Shown here piece after piece: positions 10,579 to 21,753 of a DNA stretch of 64,000 nt (the stretch's first letter is position 1; every line of letters starts with the position of its first letter). A program made the translations under genes and the position numbers. Origin of the DNA: CAWAYR01 sp050250875 (GTDB lineage: Bacteria; Acidobacteriota; Vicinamibacteria; Vicinamibacterales; UBA2999); contig JBFWNV010000013.1 in NCBI GenBank assembly GCA_050250875.1, forward strand, positions 31,496 to 95,495, in the 5' to 3' direction. The notes beneath the pieces are model-generated. The model saw nothing but the letters and a program-made list of their open reading frames with translations. It did not search any database and was not told the DNA's origin.

Positions 10579-12318
10579 CTACCGGGCGCGGTAGCCGGGG
10601 CCGCGCAGGGCCCGGCCGGGCCGGGCGGCGGTGATGGCGCCGTCGGCGACCACCCGCTGGCCGTTGACGAAGACGTGGCGCATCCCGGTCGAGTAGCGGT
10701 TGGGCTGGGTGAAGGTCGCCTCGTCCTTGACCGTGGCCGGATCGAACACGACGACGTCGGCCGCCATCCCGGCGCGCAGCAGCCCGCGGTCGGCCAAGCC
10801 GACCCGAATCGCCGCCTGCGACGTCGCCTTGCGCACCGCCTCTTCGAGCGTCAGCACGCCGTCCTCCCGCACGTACTTGCCGAGCACGCGGGTGAAGGTG
10901 CCCCACGCCCGCGGATGCGACTTCGACTCCGACAGCGGCCCGTCCTCGGCGCGCGCCCCCGAGTCGGTGTCGAACGACACCCACGGCGTGCGCATCGCCG
11001 TGACGACGTCGTCCTCGCGCATGATCGAGATGATCACCGACGACTCGGCCTGGTCGGCGATCACCAGGTCGATGGCGGCGTCGCGCGGATCCTTCCCCAT
11101 GGCCTTGCCGATCTCGACGAAGTTCATCCCCTCGTACTTGCGCAGCGTGGGGTCGAGCACCGAGCTGAGCATGACGCCGGCGGGGCCGCCCGAGCCGTAC
11201 CACTGGTTCTCGAACTGGGCGTTCGGATCGTCCATGTCGCGCTTGACCCTGGCGCGGGTCGCCGGATCCTGCAGCCGCTCGAGCATCGCCGCGGTGCCGC
11301 CTTCGCGCACCCAGACCGGCAGGCAGGCGTCGAGGCCGTTCGAGGCCCGGTCGTAGGGGTAGATGTTGGCGCTCACCCGCAGGCCGCGGGCGCGGGCCGC
11401 CTCGAGCTTGCGGATCGCCTCGGGCATCTTGCCCCAGTTGGCGCGGTAGGCGGTCTTGAGATGCCAGATCTCGGCCGCGATGTCGGCGCGCTCGGCGATG
11501 GCGATCACCTCGTCGAGCGACTCCATCACCCGGTTGCCCTCGGAGCGCTGGTGGGTGATGTAGATGCCGCCGTGTTCGGCGGCGGTCTTCGCCAGCGCCA
11601 CCAGTTCGTCGGTGCTCGAGAACCGGTTGGGGATGTACTGCAGCGACGAGCTGACGCCGAGCGCCCCCTCGCGCATCGCGTCGGCGACCAGCGCCTGCAT
11701 CCTGGTGATCTCGTCGGCGGTGGCCGGCCGGTCGGCCTTGCCGATGACGTAGTCGCGCAGGCCGCCCGAGCCGACGAAGGTGCCGACGTTCACCGCCGCC
11801 GTCGAGCGCTCCAGCCGGGTGAAGTACTCGGCCAGCGTGCGCCAGTCGTGGACGACCTTGAAGAAGTCGTAGCTGGCCTTGCGATCGGCGAGCATCTGGT
11901 CGTTGACCGGCGCGATCGACACACCCTCGCCGGTGATCTCGGTGGTGATGCCCTGGGTGATCTTGCTGGCGGCGCGGCTGTCGACCAGCACGTTGAACTC
12001 CGACTGGCCGAGCAGGTCGATGAAGCCGGGGGCCACGACCAGGCCCGACGCGTCGATGCGGGTGCCCGCCTGCGCCGCCGACAGGTTGCCGATGGCGGCG
12101 ATGCGATCGCCGGTGATGCCGATGTCGGCGCGGAACCACGGCGCCCCGGTGCCGTCCACGACCCGGCCGTTGGCGATGACGACGTCGAACCGGGTCGGGG
12201 CGGCGGCCGTCGCCGGCTGGGTGGGCGTCGTGGTCGTGGCGGGTGGCGTGGGGCTACTGCAGCCGGTCAGGGCGAGGGCGACCAGCAGCACGGGACAGGC
12301 GGATCGGGCCAGGGACAT
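10579..12318 (-). CDS. D-aminoacylase / N-acyl-D-amino-acid deacylase family lipoprotein, atypical metal site
   Basis: 579 residues. The signal peptide ends in the lipobox LTGC, so it is a probable periplasmic lipoprotein. The amidohydrolase fold is clear: small beta domain FDVVIANGRVVDGTGAPW, barrel with IYITHQRSEGN and IWHLKTA histidines, and C-terminal GLADRGLLRAGMAADVVVFDP. It differs from the textbook enzyme in two places. The HxH motif after GFID is replaced by LLGQSE, and the usual GNCG cysteine region reads TGEGVSIAP. It therefore belongs to a variant clade with a changed metal site. Hydrolysis of N-acyl-D-amino acids is a family inference only. Confidence 0.75.
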   Translation of the reverse strand: MSLARSACPVLLVALALTGCSSPTPPATTTTPTQPATAAAPTRFDVVIANGRVVDGTGAPWFRADIGITGDRIAAIGNLSAAQAGTRIDASGLVVAPGFIDLLGQSEFNVLVDSRAASKITQGITTEITGEGVSIAPVNDQMLADRKASYDFFKVVHDWRTLAEYFTRLERSTAAVNVGTFVGSGGLRDYVIGKADRPATADEITRMQALVADAMREGALGVSSSLQYIPNRFSSTDELVALAKTAAEHGGIYITHQRSEGNRVMESLDEVIAIAERADIAAEIWHLKTAYRANWGKMPEAIRKLEAARARGLRVSANIYPYDRASNGLDACLPVWVREGGTAAMLERLQDPATRARVKRDMDDPNAQFENQWYGSGGPAGVMLSSVLDPTLRKYEGMNFVEIGKAMGKDPRDAAIDLVIADQAESSVIISIMREDDVVTAMRTPWVSFDTDSGARAEDGPLSESKSHPRAWGTFTRVLGKYVREDGVLTLEEAVRKATSQAAIRVGLADRGLLRAGMAADVVVFDPATVKDEATFTQPNRYSTGMRHVFVNGQRVVADGAITAARPGRALRGPGYRAR

Positions 12319-12365
12319 GGGGCGATTGTATCGGCTTATCAGCCCCGTCGCCGTACACTGCGGCG

Positions 12366-13343
12366 GTGCGTCGCGCCGCCGTCGTCCTTCATCTCCTCTT
12401 CGCCGTCGCGGCCTCTGGCCTCGTGCTGGGCCAGACGGCGCCGGCGGCCGTGCCGCCGCCGCAGACGCGGGTCGTCGACGCGTATCAGGGCATCCGCTAC
12501 GTCGAGCACCTCGAGCACCAGGCGCGCCCCCTGCGGCTGCACGTCGCCGAGATCGACCTGCGCACTCCTGGCCTGCGGGTGATGCTGTCGCCCCCGGGTG
12601 GCAGCCGCGAGGCGGTGCGCGAGACCACGCTGGAGTTCGTGCGCCGGCACGGCGCGCAATTCGGCGTCAACGGCCACTTCTTCCTGCCGTTTCCGTCCGA
12701 CGACGCCGACGCGTTCGTGATCGGCTTGGCCGCCTCCGAGGGCGATGTCTACTCGGCGTTCGAGACGCCCGAACAGTCGTTCGCGCTGGTGCCCGACGCC
12801 CCGGCGCTGGCCCTCGACCGTCGTAACCGCGCCCGCATCGTCCACCGCGCTCGCGGCGACGCCACCGGCCGGCGAGTCCGGGAGCGCGGTCCGCTGTGGA
12901 CCGCCGTGTCGGGGTCGGCGCAGGTCGTCACCGACGGCGTCGTGACGGTGCCGCAGTACCGCTCGCCGGATCAGCCTCGTGGGCAACTGCTGCCCGGGCT
13001 CAACGGCCGCTTCGACACCGGCCGCTCGTGGTACGACGTGGCCAATGCCCGCACGCTCGTTGGCCTGTCGCGCGATCGGCGGCGGCTCACGGTGATGGTC
13101 GTCGAGCGCAGCCCTGCGAGCGAGGGTCTGCCCGTTGGCGAGGCCGCCCGCCGGATGGCGCGTGACTACGGCGTCTGGAACGCAATCAATCTCGACGGCG
13201 GCGGGTCGAGCACGATGGTCTGGCAGGATCCGGCGACCGGCGCCCACGCCTTGCTGAACACGTCGTCGGACAACCCGGCCGGGCGGCGGGTGGCGACCAG
13301 CCTGGCGTTCTTCGCACGGCCGCGGCCGCGCGCGCGGCGCTGA
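12366..13343 (+). CDS. Exported phosphodiester glycosidase (NAGPA domain) protein
   Basis: 325 residues from GTG 12366. The signal peptide reads VRRAAVVLHLLFAVAASGLVLGQ. The NAGPA-type domain spans about residues 60-318, with the family hallmark NLDGGGSSTMVW near the end and FGVNGHFF near the front. The family acts on N-acetylglucosamine phosphodiesters and related cell-wall or exopolysaccharide linkages. No clear Shine-Dalgarno precedes the GTG, and a TACACT hexamer lies just 8-13 nt upstream, so transcription may begin at or near the start codon. It is divergent from the aminoacylase gene, with 47 bp between them. Confidence 0.75.
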   Translation: MRRAAVVLHLLFAVAASGLVLGQTAPAAVPPPQTRVVDAYQGIRYVEHLEHQARPLRLHVAEIDLRTPGLRVMLSPPGGSREAVRETTLEFVRRHGAQFGVNGHFFLPFPSDDADAFVIGLAASEGDVYSAFETPEQSFALVPDAPALALDRRNRARIVHRARGDATGRRVRERGPLWTAVSGSAQVVTDGVVTVPQYRSPDQPRGQLLPGLNGRFDTGRSWYDVANARTLVGLSRDRRRLTVMVVERSPASEGLPVGEAARRMARDYGVWNAINLDGGGSSTMVWQDPATGAHALLNTSSDNPAGRRVATSLAFFARPRPRARR

Positions 13344-13355
13344 CCGGGCGACCGT

Positions 13356-14726
13356 TCACTGCTGGCTGGATGCCGCCGTCAGCTCGACGTAGCCGACGCC
13401 GTCGCGCACGGTGATCCGGGTGCCGAACGGCGCCGAGAGCTTCGTGAGGTCCCCGAGGATCTTGCCGCCGAGTTCCGGCGACGCCAGCATCGGCCGGCCG
13501 CGCACCTGCCGGGCCGCGCCGAAGCCGAGCGAGATCGGGTGGAGCGCCAGCTCCACCAGCCGGCCGTCGCGGTAGCGCGGCATCGCCACCACCGACTCCC
13601 AGATCGGCGGATCGGCCGGGAACCCCGACTTGTCGAAGTTGTAGCGGCGGTTCAGGTAATCGTCGGGCGTCGCCGCCGGACCGAGGCGCTGGTCGTCGTA
13701 GTTGTCGGCCGGATAGCGCAGCAGCGTCTCGTTCTGGAAGATGAAGTCGCCGAGGCTGTAGAGGATCGGCGTGCCCTTGTAGACCTCGATGCCGCGCAGC
13801 ACGTGCGGGCCGTGACCGACGAACAGGTCGGCGCCGGCGTCGACCATCGCGTGCGCGAAGGTGACGAGGAACTGCGCCGGTTCGAGGCGCGACTTGCCGC
13901 CTTCATGCGCATGGATCGTCACGATCACGTGATCGGCCAGCGTCGCCGCGCTCTTGACGACGGCGGTGATCTCGTCGACGTCCTCCTGGCGCGGCTCGGT
14001 GCGGATGCCGGGTGTCGCCCCGGCGACGAAGCGGCGGCCAGCAAAGGTGAGGCTGTCGCCGGCAGCCGGCGTCTGGCCGGTCACTTCCCGCGCCATCTGG
14101 CGGAGCGGCTCCAGCCGTTCCGGGGTGACGACGTAGGTGGTCGTGAACCGCAGCGGGCTCAGGCCCGGCCGCGCCGGCACGTCGCCGCGGGTGCGCCCGG
14201 CGCGAGAATGATCGGGGAAGGTGGAGGCCACCGAAATGAGTGCGACGCGGCCCTTGGCGGTCTCGAGGAACTTCGCCTCGCGCGCCTCGGGCAGACTCTC
14301 GCCCGAGCCGGCGGCGACGATGCCGGCCTCGGCGACGTACTTCTTGGTCAGCCGCATGCCCAGCGCGCCGTAGTCGCCGGTGTGGTTGTTGGCCAGCGAC
14401 CCGAGGTCGAAACCGGCCCACGCCAGCTCCTTCGCCAGGGCCGGCTCGGCGCGCATGTAGGTGCCGCCGCTCTCGTTCATCGGATACGGCTCGAAGTCGT
14501 GGAACAGCATCTCGATGTTGGTGAACGCCGCGTCGGCGCCGCGCACCAGGTCGAGCAGCCGGGTGTAGGCCGGCTCGCTGTACACCGACAGCCGGCGGGT
14601 GATGATCGAGTCGCCGGTGAGCGCCAATGTCAGATCGCCCGCCGGCGCCTGGCCGGCCATCGAGGCGGCGGCGACGGTGGCGGCAGCAGCGACGGCGAGG
14701 GCGAGGGCGAAAGGGCGGCGGGCCAT
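13356..14726 (-). CDS. CapA family protein (metallophosphatase fold)
   Basis: 456 residues with a cleavable signal peptide (ending SMAGQA). The CapA domain covers about 30-330, with LALTGDSIITRR, LANNHTGDYG, VTIHAHEGG and FVGHGPHVLRG, matching the metal-binding motifs of the poly-gamma-glutamate synthesis CapA/PgsA family. Proteins of this family outside Bacillus often have no capsule operon and are of uncertain role. No pgsB/pgsC-like genes are nearby. It lies 3 nt downstream of the helical protein at 14730-16037, so the two probably work together. Confidence 0.8.
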   Translation of the reverse strand: MARRPFALALAVAAAATVAAASMAGQAPAGDLTLALTGDSIITRRLSVYSEPAYTRLLDLVRGADAAFTNIEMLFHDFEPYPMNESGGTYMRAEPALAKELAWAGFDLGSLANNHTGDYGALGMRLTKKYVAEAGIVAAGSGESLPEAREAKFLETAKGRVALISVASTFPDHSRAGRTRGDVPARPGLSPLRFTTTYVVTPERLEPLRQMAREVTGQTPAAGDSLTFAGRRFVAGATPGIRTEPRQEDVDEITAVVKSAATLADHVIVTIHAHEGGKSRLEPAQFLVTFAHAMVDAGADLFVGHGPHVLRGIEVYKGTPILYSLGDFIFQNETLLRYPADNYDDQRLGPAATPDDYLNRRYNFDKSGFPADPPIWESVVAMPRYRDGRLVELALHPISLGFGAARQVRGRPMLASPELGGKILGDLTKLSAPFGTRITVRDGVGYVELTAASSQQ

Positions 14727-14729
14727 GGG

Positions 14730-16037
14730 TCACTCCATCAATCTGCGCATCGTGTTGCCGAAGGCCTCGCGGCCGGTGGACGGGTCGTAGACGATCACCG
14801 GCATCAGCCGGCCGCGGATGGTCTGCGGGCTCGAGCGGGCGTAGGCCATCAGCGTGGTCGCCAGCCGCGTCTTCTGATCGGAGACGGCGGGGTCGGCGGG
14901 GAATGCCGTGAACAGGTCGTTCAGCGACACCGGCCACACCTGGTGGCGCAGCAGCGCATCGACCACCGTGCCCTTCAGCACGTTGTGCGAGAAGTTGAAG
15001 AAGAACGACAGCGGCGAATAGGCCTGCGAGGTCGGCCGGAACGCCTCGAACTCCTCGCGCAGCCGCGACCGCCAGGCGAGCAGCTGCTCCCGCGCCCGCA
15101 GCCGCTCCGCTTCGTGCGCGCCCAGCGTGGCGACCGGCGCGCCGACGAAGGCGCGGGCATCGGGCGTGAGGCCGTTCAGCAGGGCCTCGACGACCCGGTC
15201 GCGGGCGGGTCCCAGCTCCCCGGCCTCGGTCATCCGCACGTATTCGTCCATCGCGCCGGCGACGGCGAAGCACAGCCAGGGGTAGTCGGCGACGTTGTCG
15301 TCGCGCATGCGGATGACGTCGCGCGCGTAGGTGGCCTCGTACCCGAACCGCAGGTGGCACCCCATCGCGGCGGCATGCTGCAGCGCGACGCGCGTCCGCC
15401 GGGTCGGTTCGAGGGTCCGCACCCGGTCGAGCAGCAGGTCGTAGCCGTGCTCCTGCAGCTCGTAGTGCGCCGTGGCGACCAGCATCAGCGCCTCGGCGTC
15501 GTCGCAGAAGCGCTGACCGCTGCCCGCCGGCCCCTGGATCTCGGCCAGCAGCGCCTCGAGGCGGGCGAGATTGGCGCCAGCCGCGCCGTCGTCCCAGACG
15601 CGCAGCGACAGCAGCGCCAGCAGGTACATCAGGTAGTAGTCGAGCAGGACGGCGAGCGTCACCGGGTGCGGCGGCTCGCTGCCGCGCTGCCGGATGACGA
15701 AGTCGAGCACGTCCACCGCGATGGTCTCGACGTTGACCGCGTCGGCGACGCCGTCCCAGTCGTTGAGGGCGTGCAGGCCCTCGGCCCGGGTGCGCGCGTC
15801 GTAGTGCGCGATCGCGTCGGCGAGGTCGAGGGGCCGTGCGCCGACGTGCCAGACGTGGCTGCGCATCCCGTCGCGCAGCCGCAGGAGCGCGTGTTCGAGG
15901 TTGCGGCCGCCGGCCGCGTGGGCGAGAATAGCTGGCCGGGCCGCAATCACCTCCCCGATCACCGAGCAGGTCTCGGTGAACAGCGCCTCGGGTGGCGCGA
16001 GCGGGCCCTGGGACGATGGACGGGACGAGCGGGTCAT
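14730..16037 (-). CDS. Cytoplasmic helical protein of unknown function
   Basis: 435 residues from ATG 16037. I do not recognise it. It has no signal peptide or membrane segment and appears almost entirely alpha-helical (LEHALLRLRDGM, LLDYYLMYLLALLSLRVW, ALMLVATAHYELQEHG), suggesting a helical-repeat scaffold or lyase-like fold. It ends 3 nt before the CapA-family gene, so the pair forms a transcription unit. The divergent gene on the right starts about 80 bp away, so that gap probably holds both promoters. An in-frame extension upstream is possible but is not protein-like. Confidence 0.5.
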   Translation of the reverse strand: MTRSSRPSSQGPLAPPEALFTETCSVIGEVIAARPAILAHAAGGRNLEHALLRLRDGMRSHVWHVGARPLDLADAIAHYDARTRAEGLHALNDWDGVADAVNVETIAVDVLDFVIRQRGSEPPHPVTLAVLLDYYLMYLLALLSLRVWDDGAAGANLARLEALLAEIQGPAGSGQRFCDDAEALMLVATAHYELQEHGYDLLLDRVRTLEPTRRTRVALQHAAAMGCHLRFGYEATYARDVIRMRDDNVADYPWLCFAVAGAMDEYVRMTEAGELGPARDRVVEALLNGLTPDARAFVGAPVATLGAHEAERLRAREQLLAWRSRLREEFEAFRPTSQAYSPLSFFFNFSHNVLKGTVVDALLRHQVWPVSLNDLFTAFPADPAVSDQKTRLATTLMAYARSSPQTIRGRLMPVIVYDPSTGREAFGNTMRRLME

Positions 16038-16119
16038 GGCGCGGACGGCGCCTGCATTATCACGCCGGCCCGACGGCGCTCCAAGCGCCGACGCATCCTG
16101 GTGCCGACACGAACAGCGA

Positions 16120-17931
<1,812 letters not shown>

Positions 17932-17940
17932 CCCGCGGCG

Positions 17941-17968
17941 GCACGACCGGCGCCGGCGACGGTCGTGC
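17941..17968 (+). terminator. Intergenic hairpin between tandem sugar-dehydrogenase genes
   Basis: GCACGACC and GGTCGTGC form a perfect 8-bp stem, 9 bp with the inner G-C pair, around a 10-nt loop. It lies in the 71-bp gap between the stop at 17931 and the start at 18003. There is no T-tract, so it may attenuate transcription or stabilise RNA instead of terminating fully. Confidence 0.4.
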
Positions 17969-18002
17969 TACGCTGGCGGAGCCTCCCCCCAGGAGAGGCC
18001 TC

Positions 18003-19796
18003 ATGCTCGTCCGGATCCTGCCGCTCGTCGTTGCGGCTGCCTGCTCGATCGCCACCGCCCACGCCCAGACCCCCATCCGCGCGCAGTTGCTCGGCGGCGG
18101 CTTCACGCGGCCCGTCGCGGTCGTCTTCGACCCGGTGGTGCCCGGGGCCGTACATCTCGTCCAGCAGGGCGGCCTCGTCCTGACGTTTCACAACGGCGGG
18201 TTCCGTCCGACGCCGTTCCTCGACCTGCGCGACGTGGTCTCTGGGGGCGACGACGAACGCGGCCTGCTCGGCCTCGCCTTCCCGCCGGACGCCGCCACCT
18301 CGGGGCGGGTCTTCGTCAATTTCACCAACCGCACCGGCGCCGGCAACACCGTGATCGCGCGCTTCACGCGCAGCGCCGCCGACCCGCTGGTGGTCAATCC
18401 GGCGTCGCGCTTCGACCTGCAGTTCCCGGACGGCAGCGGCGGCCGTCAGGGCTTCATCGTCCAGGACTTCTCGAACCACAACGGCGGGCACCTGGCGTTC
18501 GGGCCCGACGGCTACCTGTACATCGGACTCGGCGACGGCGGCGCCGGCGACGATCCGAACAACCGGGCGCAGTCGCCGACGTCGCTGCTCGGCAAGATGC
18601 TGCGCATCGACGTCGCCGGGTCGCCGGTCAACGGCTACACCGTGCCGGGCGACAACCCGGACTTCACGATGAAGGGCGTCGCCGACGCGCTGCCCGAGAT
18701 CTGGTCCTTCGGCCTGCGCAACCCCTGGCGCTACAGCTTCGACGACGTCGGCGCGGGCGCCACCGGGGCGCTGGTGATTGGCGACGTCGGCCAGGGAGCG
18801 CGCGAGGAGATCGACTACGAGCCGGCCGGCCGCGGCGGGCTCAACTACGGCTGGAGCACGTTCGAAGGCACGGCCACCAACGGCAACTCGGCGGCGACGC
18901 CGGCGTTCCAGCCGGTGACCGCCCCGACGTTCGAATACACCCATGCCGTCGGCCAGGTGATCACCGGCGGCTACGTCTATCGCGGCGCCGCCCTCGGCGC
19001 GTTCTACCAGGGGCGCTACTTCTATTCGGACTGCGCCGTGGGCCGGATCTGGTCAGTGGCGCTCACCGTCGGCGCGATGGGCGACGCGGTGGCCTCGGAC
19101 AACCGCGATCACACCGCCGAGCTCGGCGGGCCGTTCAACTGCGTGGCATCGTTCGCGCGCGACTCGGCGGGCGAGCTCTACTTCATGGACTTCGACGTGA
19201 CCACCAGTGCCGCCGGCACCGGTCGGGTCTTCAAGATCGTCGCCGCGCCCAACCTGCCGCCGCCGGCCCCGACCAACCTGGCCGCCACCGTCCAGGGCAG
19301 CAGCGTCACGATCACCTGGAACGGCGCGGCCGGCGCGACGAGCTACGTGCTGGAAGCCGGCAACGCGCCGGGCGCCAGCAACGTCGGCACGTTCCTGACG
19401 GCCGGCACCGGCCTGGCCGCGGCCGGTGTGCCGGCCGGCGGCTACTACGTGCGGGTGCGGGGACGGAACGCCAACGGCACCGGTGCGGCGTCGGCCGAAC
19501 TGCCGATTGCGGTCGGCTGCACGTTCCCGGCGGCACCGGACACCTTCACCGGGTCGGCCTCGGGACAGACCGTGACGCTCGGCTGGAGCGTGGCGGCCGG
19601 CGTCACCCAGACGATCGTCGAGGCCGGCGTGACGCCGGGCTTCACGACGCCGATCGTCACCATCGGCTTCGCGGCGCCGCAGGCTGGTGTCGCCTTCCCC
19701 GGCGTGCCGCCGGGCACGTACGTCGCGCGGGTGCGGGCGGTGAACGCCTGCGGGCAGAGCACGCCGTCGGTGGAACAGACGATCGTGGTGCCGTAG
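18003..19796 (+). CDS. Secreted PQQ-dependent sugar dehydrogenase-like protein, tandem paralogue
   Basis: 597 residues from ATG 18003 with AGGAGAGG upstream. The signal peptide ends TAHAQ. It has the same layout as its left neighbour: GSDH-type propeller at ~25-415 (ERGLLGLAFPPDAATSGRVF, NHNGGHLAFGPDGYLYIG, LPEIWSFGLRNPWRYSF, GGYVYRG) and two FnIII domains to the end (DTFTGSASGQTVTLGWSV). Spacing and a hairpin in between suggest a shared but possibly attenuated transcript. The FnIII modules usually help secreted enzymes reach or tolerate polymer surfaces. The substrate is unknown. Confidence 0.8.
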   Translation: MLVRILPLVVAAACSIATAHAQTPIRAQLLGGGFTRPVAVVFDPVVPGAVHLVQQGGLVLTFHNGGFRPTPFLDLRDVVSGGDDERGLLGLAFPPDAATSGRVFVNFTNRTGAGNTVIARFTRSAADPLVVNPASRFDLQFPDGSGGRQGFIVQDFSNHNGGHLAFGPDGYLYIGLGDGGAGDDPNNRAQSPTSLLGKMLRIDVAGSPVNGYTVPGDNPDFTMKGVADALPEIWSFGLRNPWRYSFDDVGAGATGALVIGDVGQGAREEIDYEPAGRGGLNYGWSTFEGTATNGNSAATPAFQPVTAPTFEYTHAVGQVITGGYVYRGAALGAFYQGRYFYSDCAVGRIWSVALTVGAMGDAVASDNRDHTAELGGPFNCVASFARDSAGELYFMDFDVTTSAAGTGRVFKIVAAPNLPPPAPTNLAATVQGSSVTITWNGAAGATSYVLEAGNAPGASNVGTFLTAGTGLAAAGVPAGGYYVRVRGRNANGTGAASAELPIAVGCTFPAAPDTFTGSASGQTVTLGWSVAAGVTQTIVEAGVTPGFTTPIVTIGFAAPQAGVAFPGVPPGTYVARVRAVNACGQSTPSVEQTIVVP

Positions 19797-19815
19797 CGAG
19801 ACTGCTGCGAACGGA

Positions 19816-19845
19816 CGCTGGGGCGGCGGAAACGCCGCCTCAGCG
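19816..19845. terminator. Strong bidirectional hairpin between convergent genes
   Basis: A 13-pair stem (CGCTGGGGCGGCG against CGCCGCCTCAGCG, one G-T wobble) is closed by a GAAA loop. It lies between the stop at 19796 and the convergent gene ending at 19840, and it overlaps that gene's stop codon. There is no T-tract, but stem length, GNRA-type loop and position make it the best terminator candidate in the window. Confidence 0.6.
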
Positions 19846-21753
19846 CTCCAGCGCGAACGCCACCAGCGTCGCCGCCGCCCCCCGCCCCGTCGCCACCACC
19901 ACGAACTGCCGCCCGCCCACCTCGTAGGTCATCGGGGTGCCGGTGGTCTCGAGCGTCTCCATCGACCACAGGTCCTTGCCGGTCGCGGCGTCCACCGCAT
20001 GGAAGGCGCGGTCGCCGCCGCCCACGAACAGCAGGCCGCTGCGCGTCAGCACCATCCCGGGCGGCCCCTGGGCGCCGAGCTTCTCGGGCGGGGTGACACC
20101 CAGCTCGACCAGCTTCTCGCGCACCGCCGGCAGGTCGCCGAACGGCTCCTTCCAGGCGATCGTGCCGGTGTTGAGGTCGTAGGCCACCAGGTGCGCGTAG
20201 GGCGGCTTGGTCAGCGGCAGGGCCTCGCGGAAGAAGCCCGACAGGCCGCGGTTCACGTAGTCGGCGTCCACCTCGCCCGGGCGGTTGGTCGGCGCGTTCG
20301 GATCGCGCTTCTGGATGCGGAAGACCTGCGGCAGGCCCACCGTCTTCAGGTAGAGCCGCCCGGTCTGCGGGTCGAACGCCGCGCCACCCCAGTTGGCGCC
20401 GCCCCACACGCCCGGCCGCACCAGCGTGCCTTCCATCGACGGCGGCGTGTAGATCGGCCCGAGCCGGAATTTCTTCATCTCGGCCTGGGCCTCGGCCTTC
20501 AGCTCGGGCGTCAGATCGAAGGCGTCGTCGAGCGTCACGCCCTGCGCGGTGAAGGGCGGCGGCGCCGAGGGAATCGGCTGGGTTGGCGAACTCTGCTCGC
20601 CCGGCACGTCGCTCTGCGGCACCGCCTGCTCGGTGATGGGCCACACCGGGCGGCCGGTCACGCGGTCGAAGACGAACGCGAAGCCCTGCTTGGTAAGCTG
20701 CACCACCGCGTCGATGCGGCGGCCGTTCACGCGGATGGTCACCAGACTGGGCGGCGACGCCGGGTCGTAGTCCCACAGGCCGTGGTGCACGAGCTGGAAG
20801 TGCCACTTACGGCGACCGGTCTTCGCATCCAGGCACAGCAGCGTCTCGGCGAACAGGTTCTGGCCGAGCCGGCGGCCGCCGTAGTAGTCGTTGCTCGGCG
20901 TGCTGACCGGCAGGTAGACCAGGCCGCGCTCGGCGTCGAGCGTGAACGGCGGCCACACGTTGGTGTGGCCGGTGTACTTCCAGGCGTCGTTCTGCCACGT
21001 CTCGTGGCCGAACTCCCCCGGCTGCGGGATAGTGTGGAACGACCAGACCTGGCGGCCGGTGCGGGCGTCGAAGGCGCGGATGTCGCCCGGCGGGTCGTTC
21101 TTGTACATCAGCCGATCGCCGATGCCGCTGCCGAGGATCACCAGGTCCTGGTAGACCACCGGTGGCGAGGTGTTCGAGTAGTGCTTGCGCTCGATCGGCC
21201 ACAGCAGGCCTTCGCCGAGGTCGATCTCACCGCCCTTGCCGAACGTGGTCACCGGCAGCCCGGTCTTCGCGTCGAGGCAGATGAGACGGTGCCGGGTGTT
21301 CAGGAAGATGCGCAGCTGGCCCTTGTCGCGCCAGGCGGCGACACCGCGATGGATGAAGCCCTGGCCGCTGGCCGGCTGGCCGGCCTCGTAGGACTTCGGA
21401 TCGAAAGCCCACAGCTCCCGGCCGGTCGCCGCCTCGAGCGCGACGACCCGGTTGTACATCGTGCTCACGTAGAGCACGCCCTCGATCATGATCGGCGTGT
21501 TCTGGAACGCCCCCGGGAACGTGCCGAACTCGGCCTTCGCCGACTCGTTCGGCTTCCATTCCCACGCCACCTTCAGGTTGGCGACGTTCTCCCTGGTGAT
21601 GCCGGTGAGCGGCGAGTACTTCTGGCCGCCCGGGTCGCCGCCGTAGAACGGCCACTCGCCGCCGCGCTGCCGCGCCCCGAGGCCCGGCGCCACGGCGAGA
21701 GCGCCGATGACGACCGCGGCGACGGCGACGAGGCCGGCGCTACCACGACGCAC
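19840..21753 (-). CDS. Exported PQQ-dependent dehydrogenase (quinoprotein)
   Basis: 637 residues from GTG 21753, with GGTGG five nt upstream; the first 14 nt overlap the end of the receptor gene. The signal peptide ends GLGARQ. An eight-bladed PQQ propeller fills the protein (WPFYGGDPGGQKYSPL, VVALEAATGRELWAFDP, AFDARTGRQVWSF, VDAATGKDLWSM). The segment HHGLWDYDPASPP holds the conserved Asp region of the membrane glucose dehydrogenase-like group. No heme motif or N-terminal membrane anchor is present, so electrons must pass to a separate acceptor. Co-transcription with two TonB-dependent receptors suggests it oxidises an imported alcohol or sugar. Confidence 0.85.
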   Translation of the reverse strand: MRRGSAGLVAVAAVVIGALAVAPGLGARQRGGEWPFYGGDPGGQKYSPLTGITRENVANLKVAWEWKPNESAKAEFGTFPGAFQNTPIMIEGVLYVSTMYNRVVALEAATGRELWAFDPKSYEAGQPASGQGFIHRGVAAWRDKGQLRIFLNTRHRLICLDAKTGLPVTTFGKGGEIDLGEGLLWPIERKHYSNTSPPVVYQDLVILGSGIGDRLMYKNDPPGDIRAFDARTGRQVWSFHTIPQPGEFGHETWQNDAWKYTGHTNVWPPFTLDAERGLVYLPVSTPSNDYYGGRRLGQNLFAETLLCLDAKTGRRKWHFQLVHHGLWDYDPASPPSLVTIRVNGRRIDAVVQLTKQGFAFVFDRVTGRPVWPITEQAVPQSDVPGEQSSPTQPIPSAPPPFTAQGVTLDDAFDLTPELKAEAQAEMKKFRLGPIYTPPSMEGTLVRPGVWGGANWGGAAFDPQTGRLYLKTVGLPQVFRIQKRDPNAPTNRPGEVDADYVNRGLSGFFREALPLTKPPYAHLVAYDLNTGTIAWKEPFGDLPAVREKLVELGVTPPEKLGAQGPPGMVLTRSGLLFVGGGDRAFHAVDAATGKDLWSMETLETTGTPMTYEVGGRQFVVVATGRGAAATLVAFALER

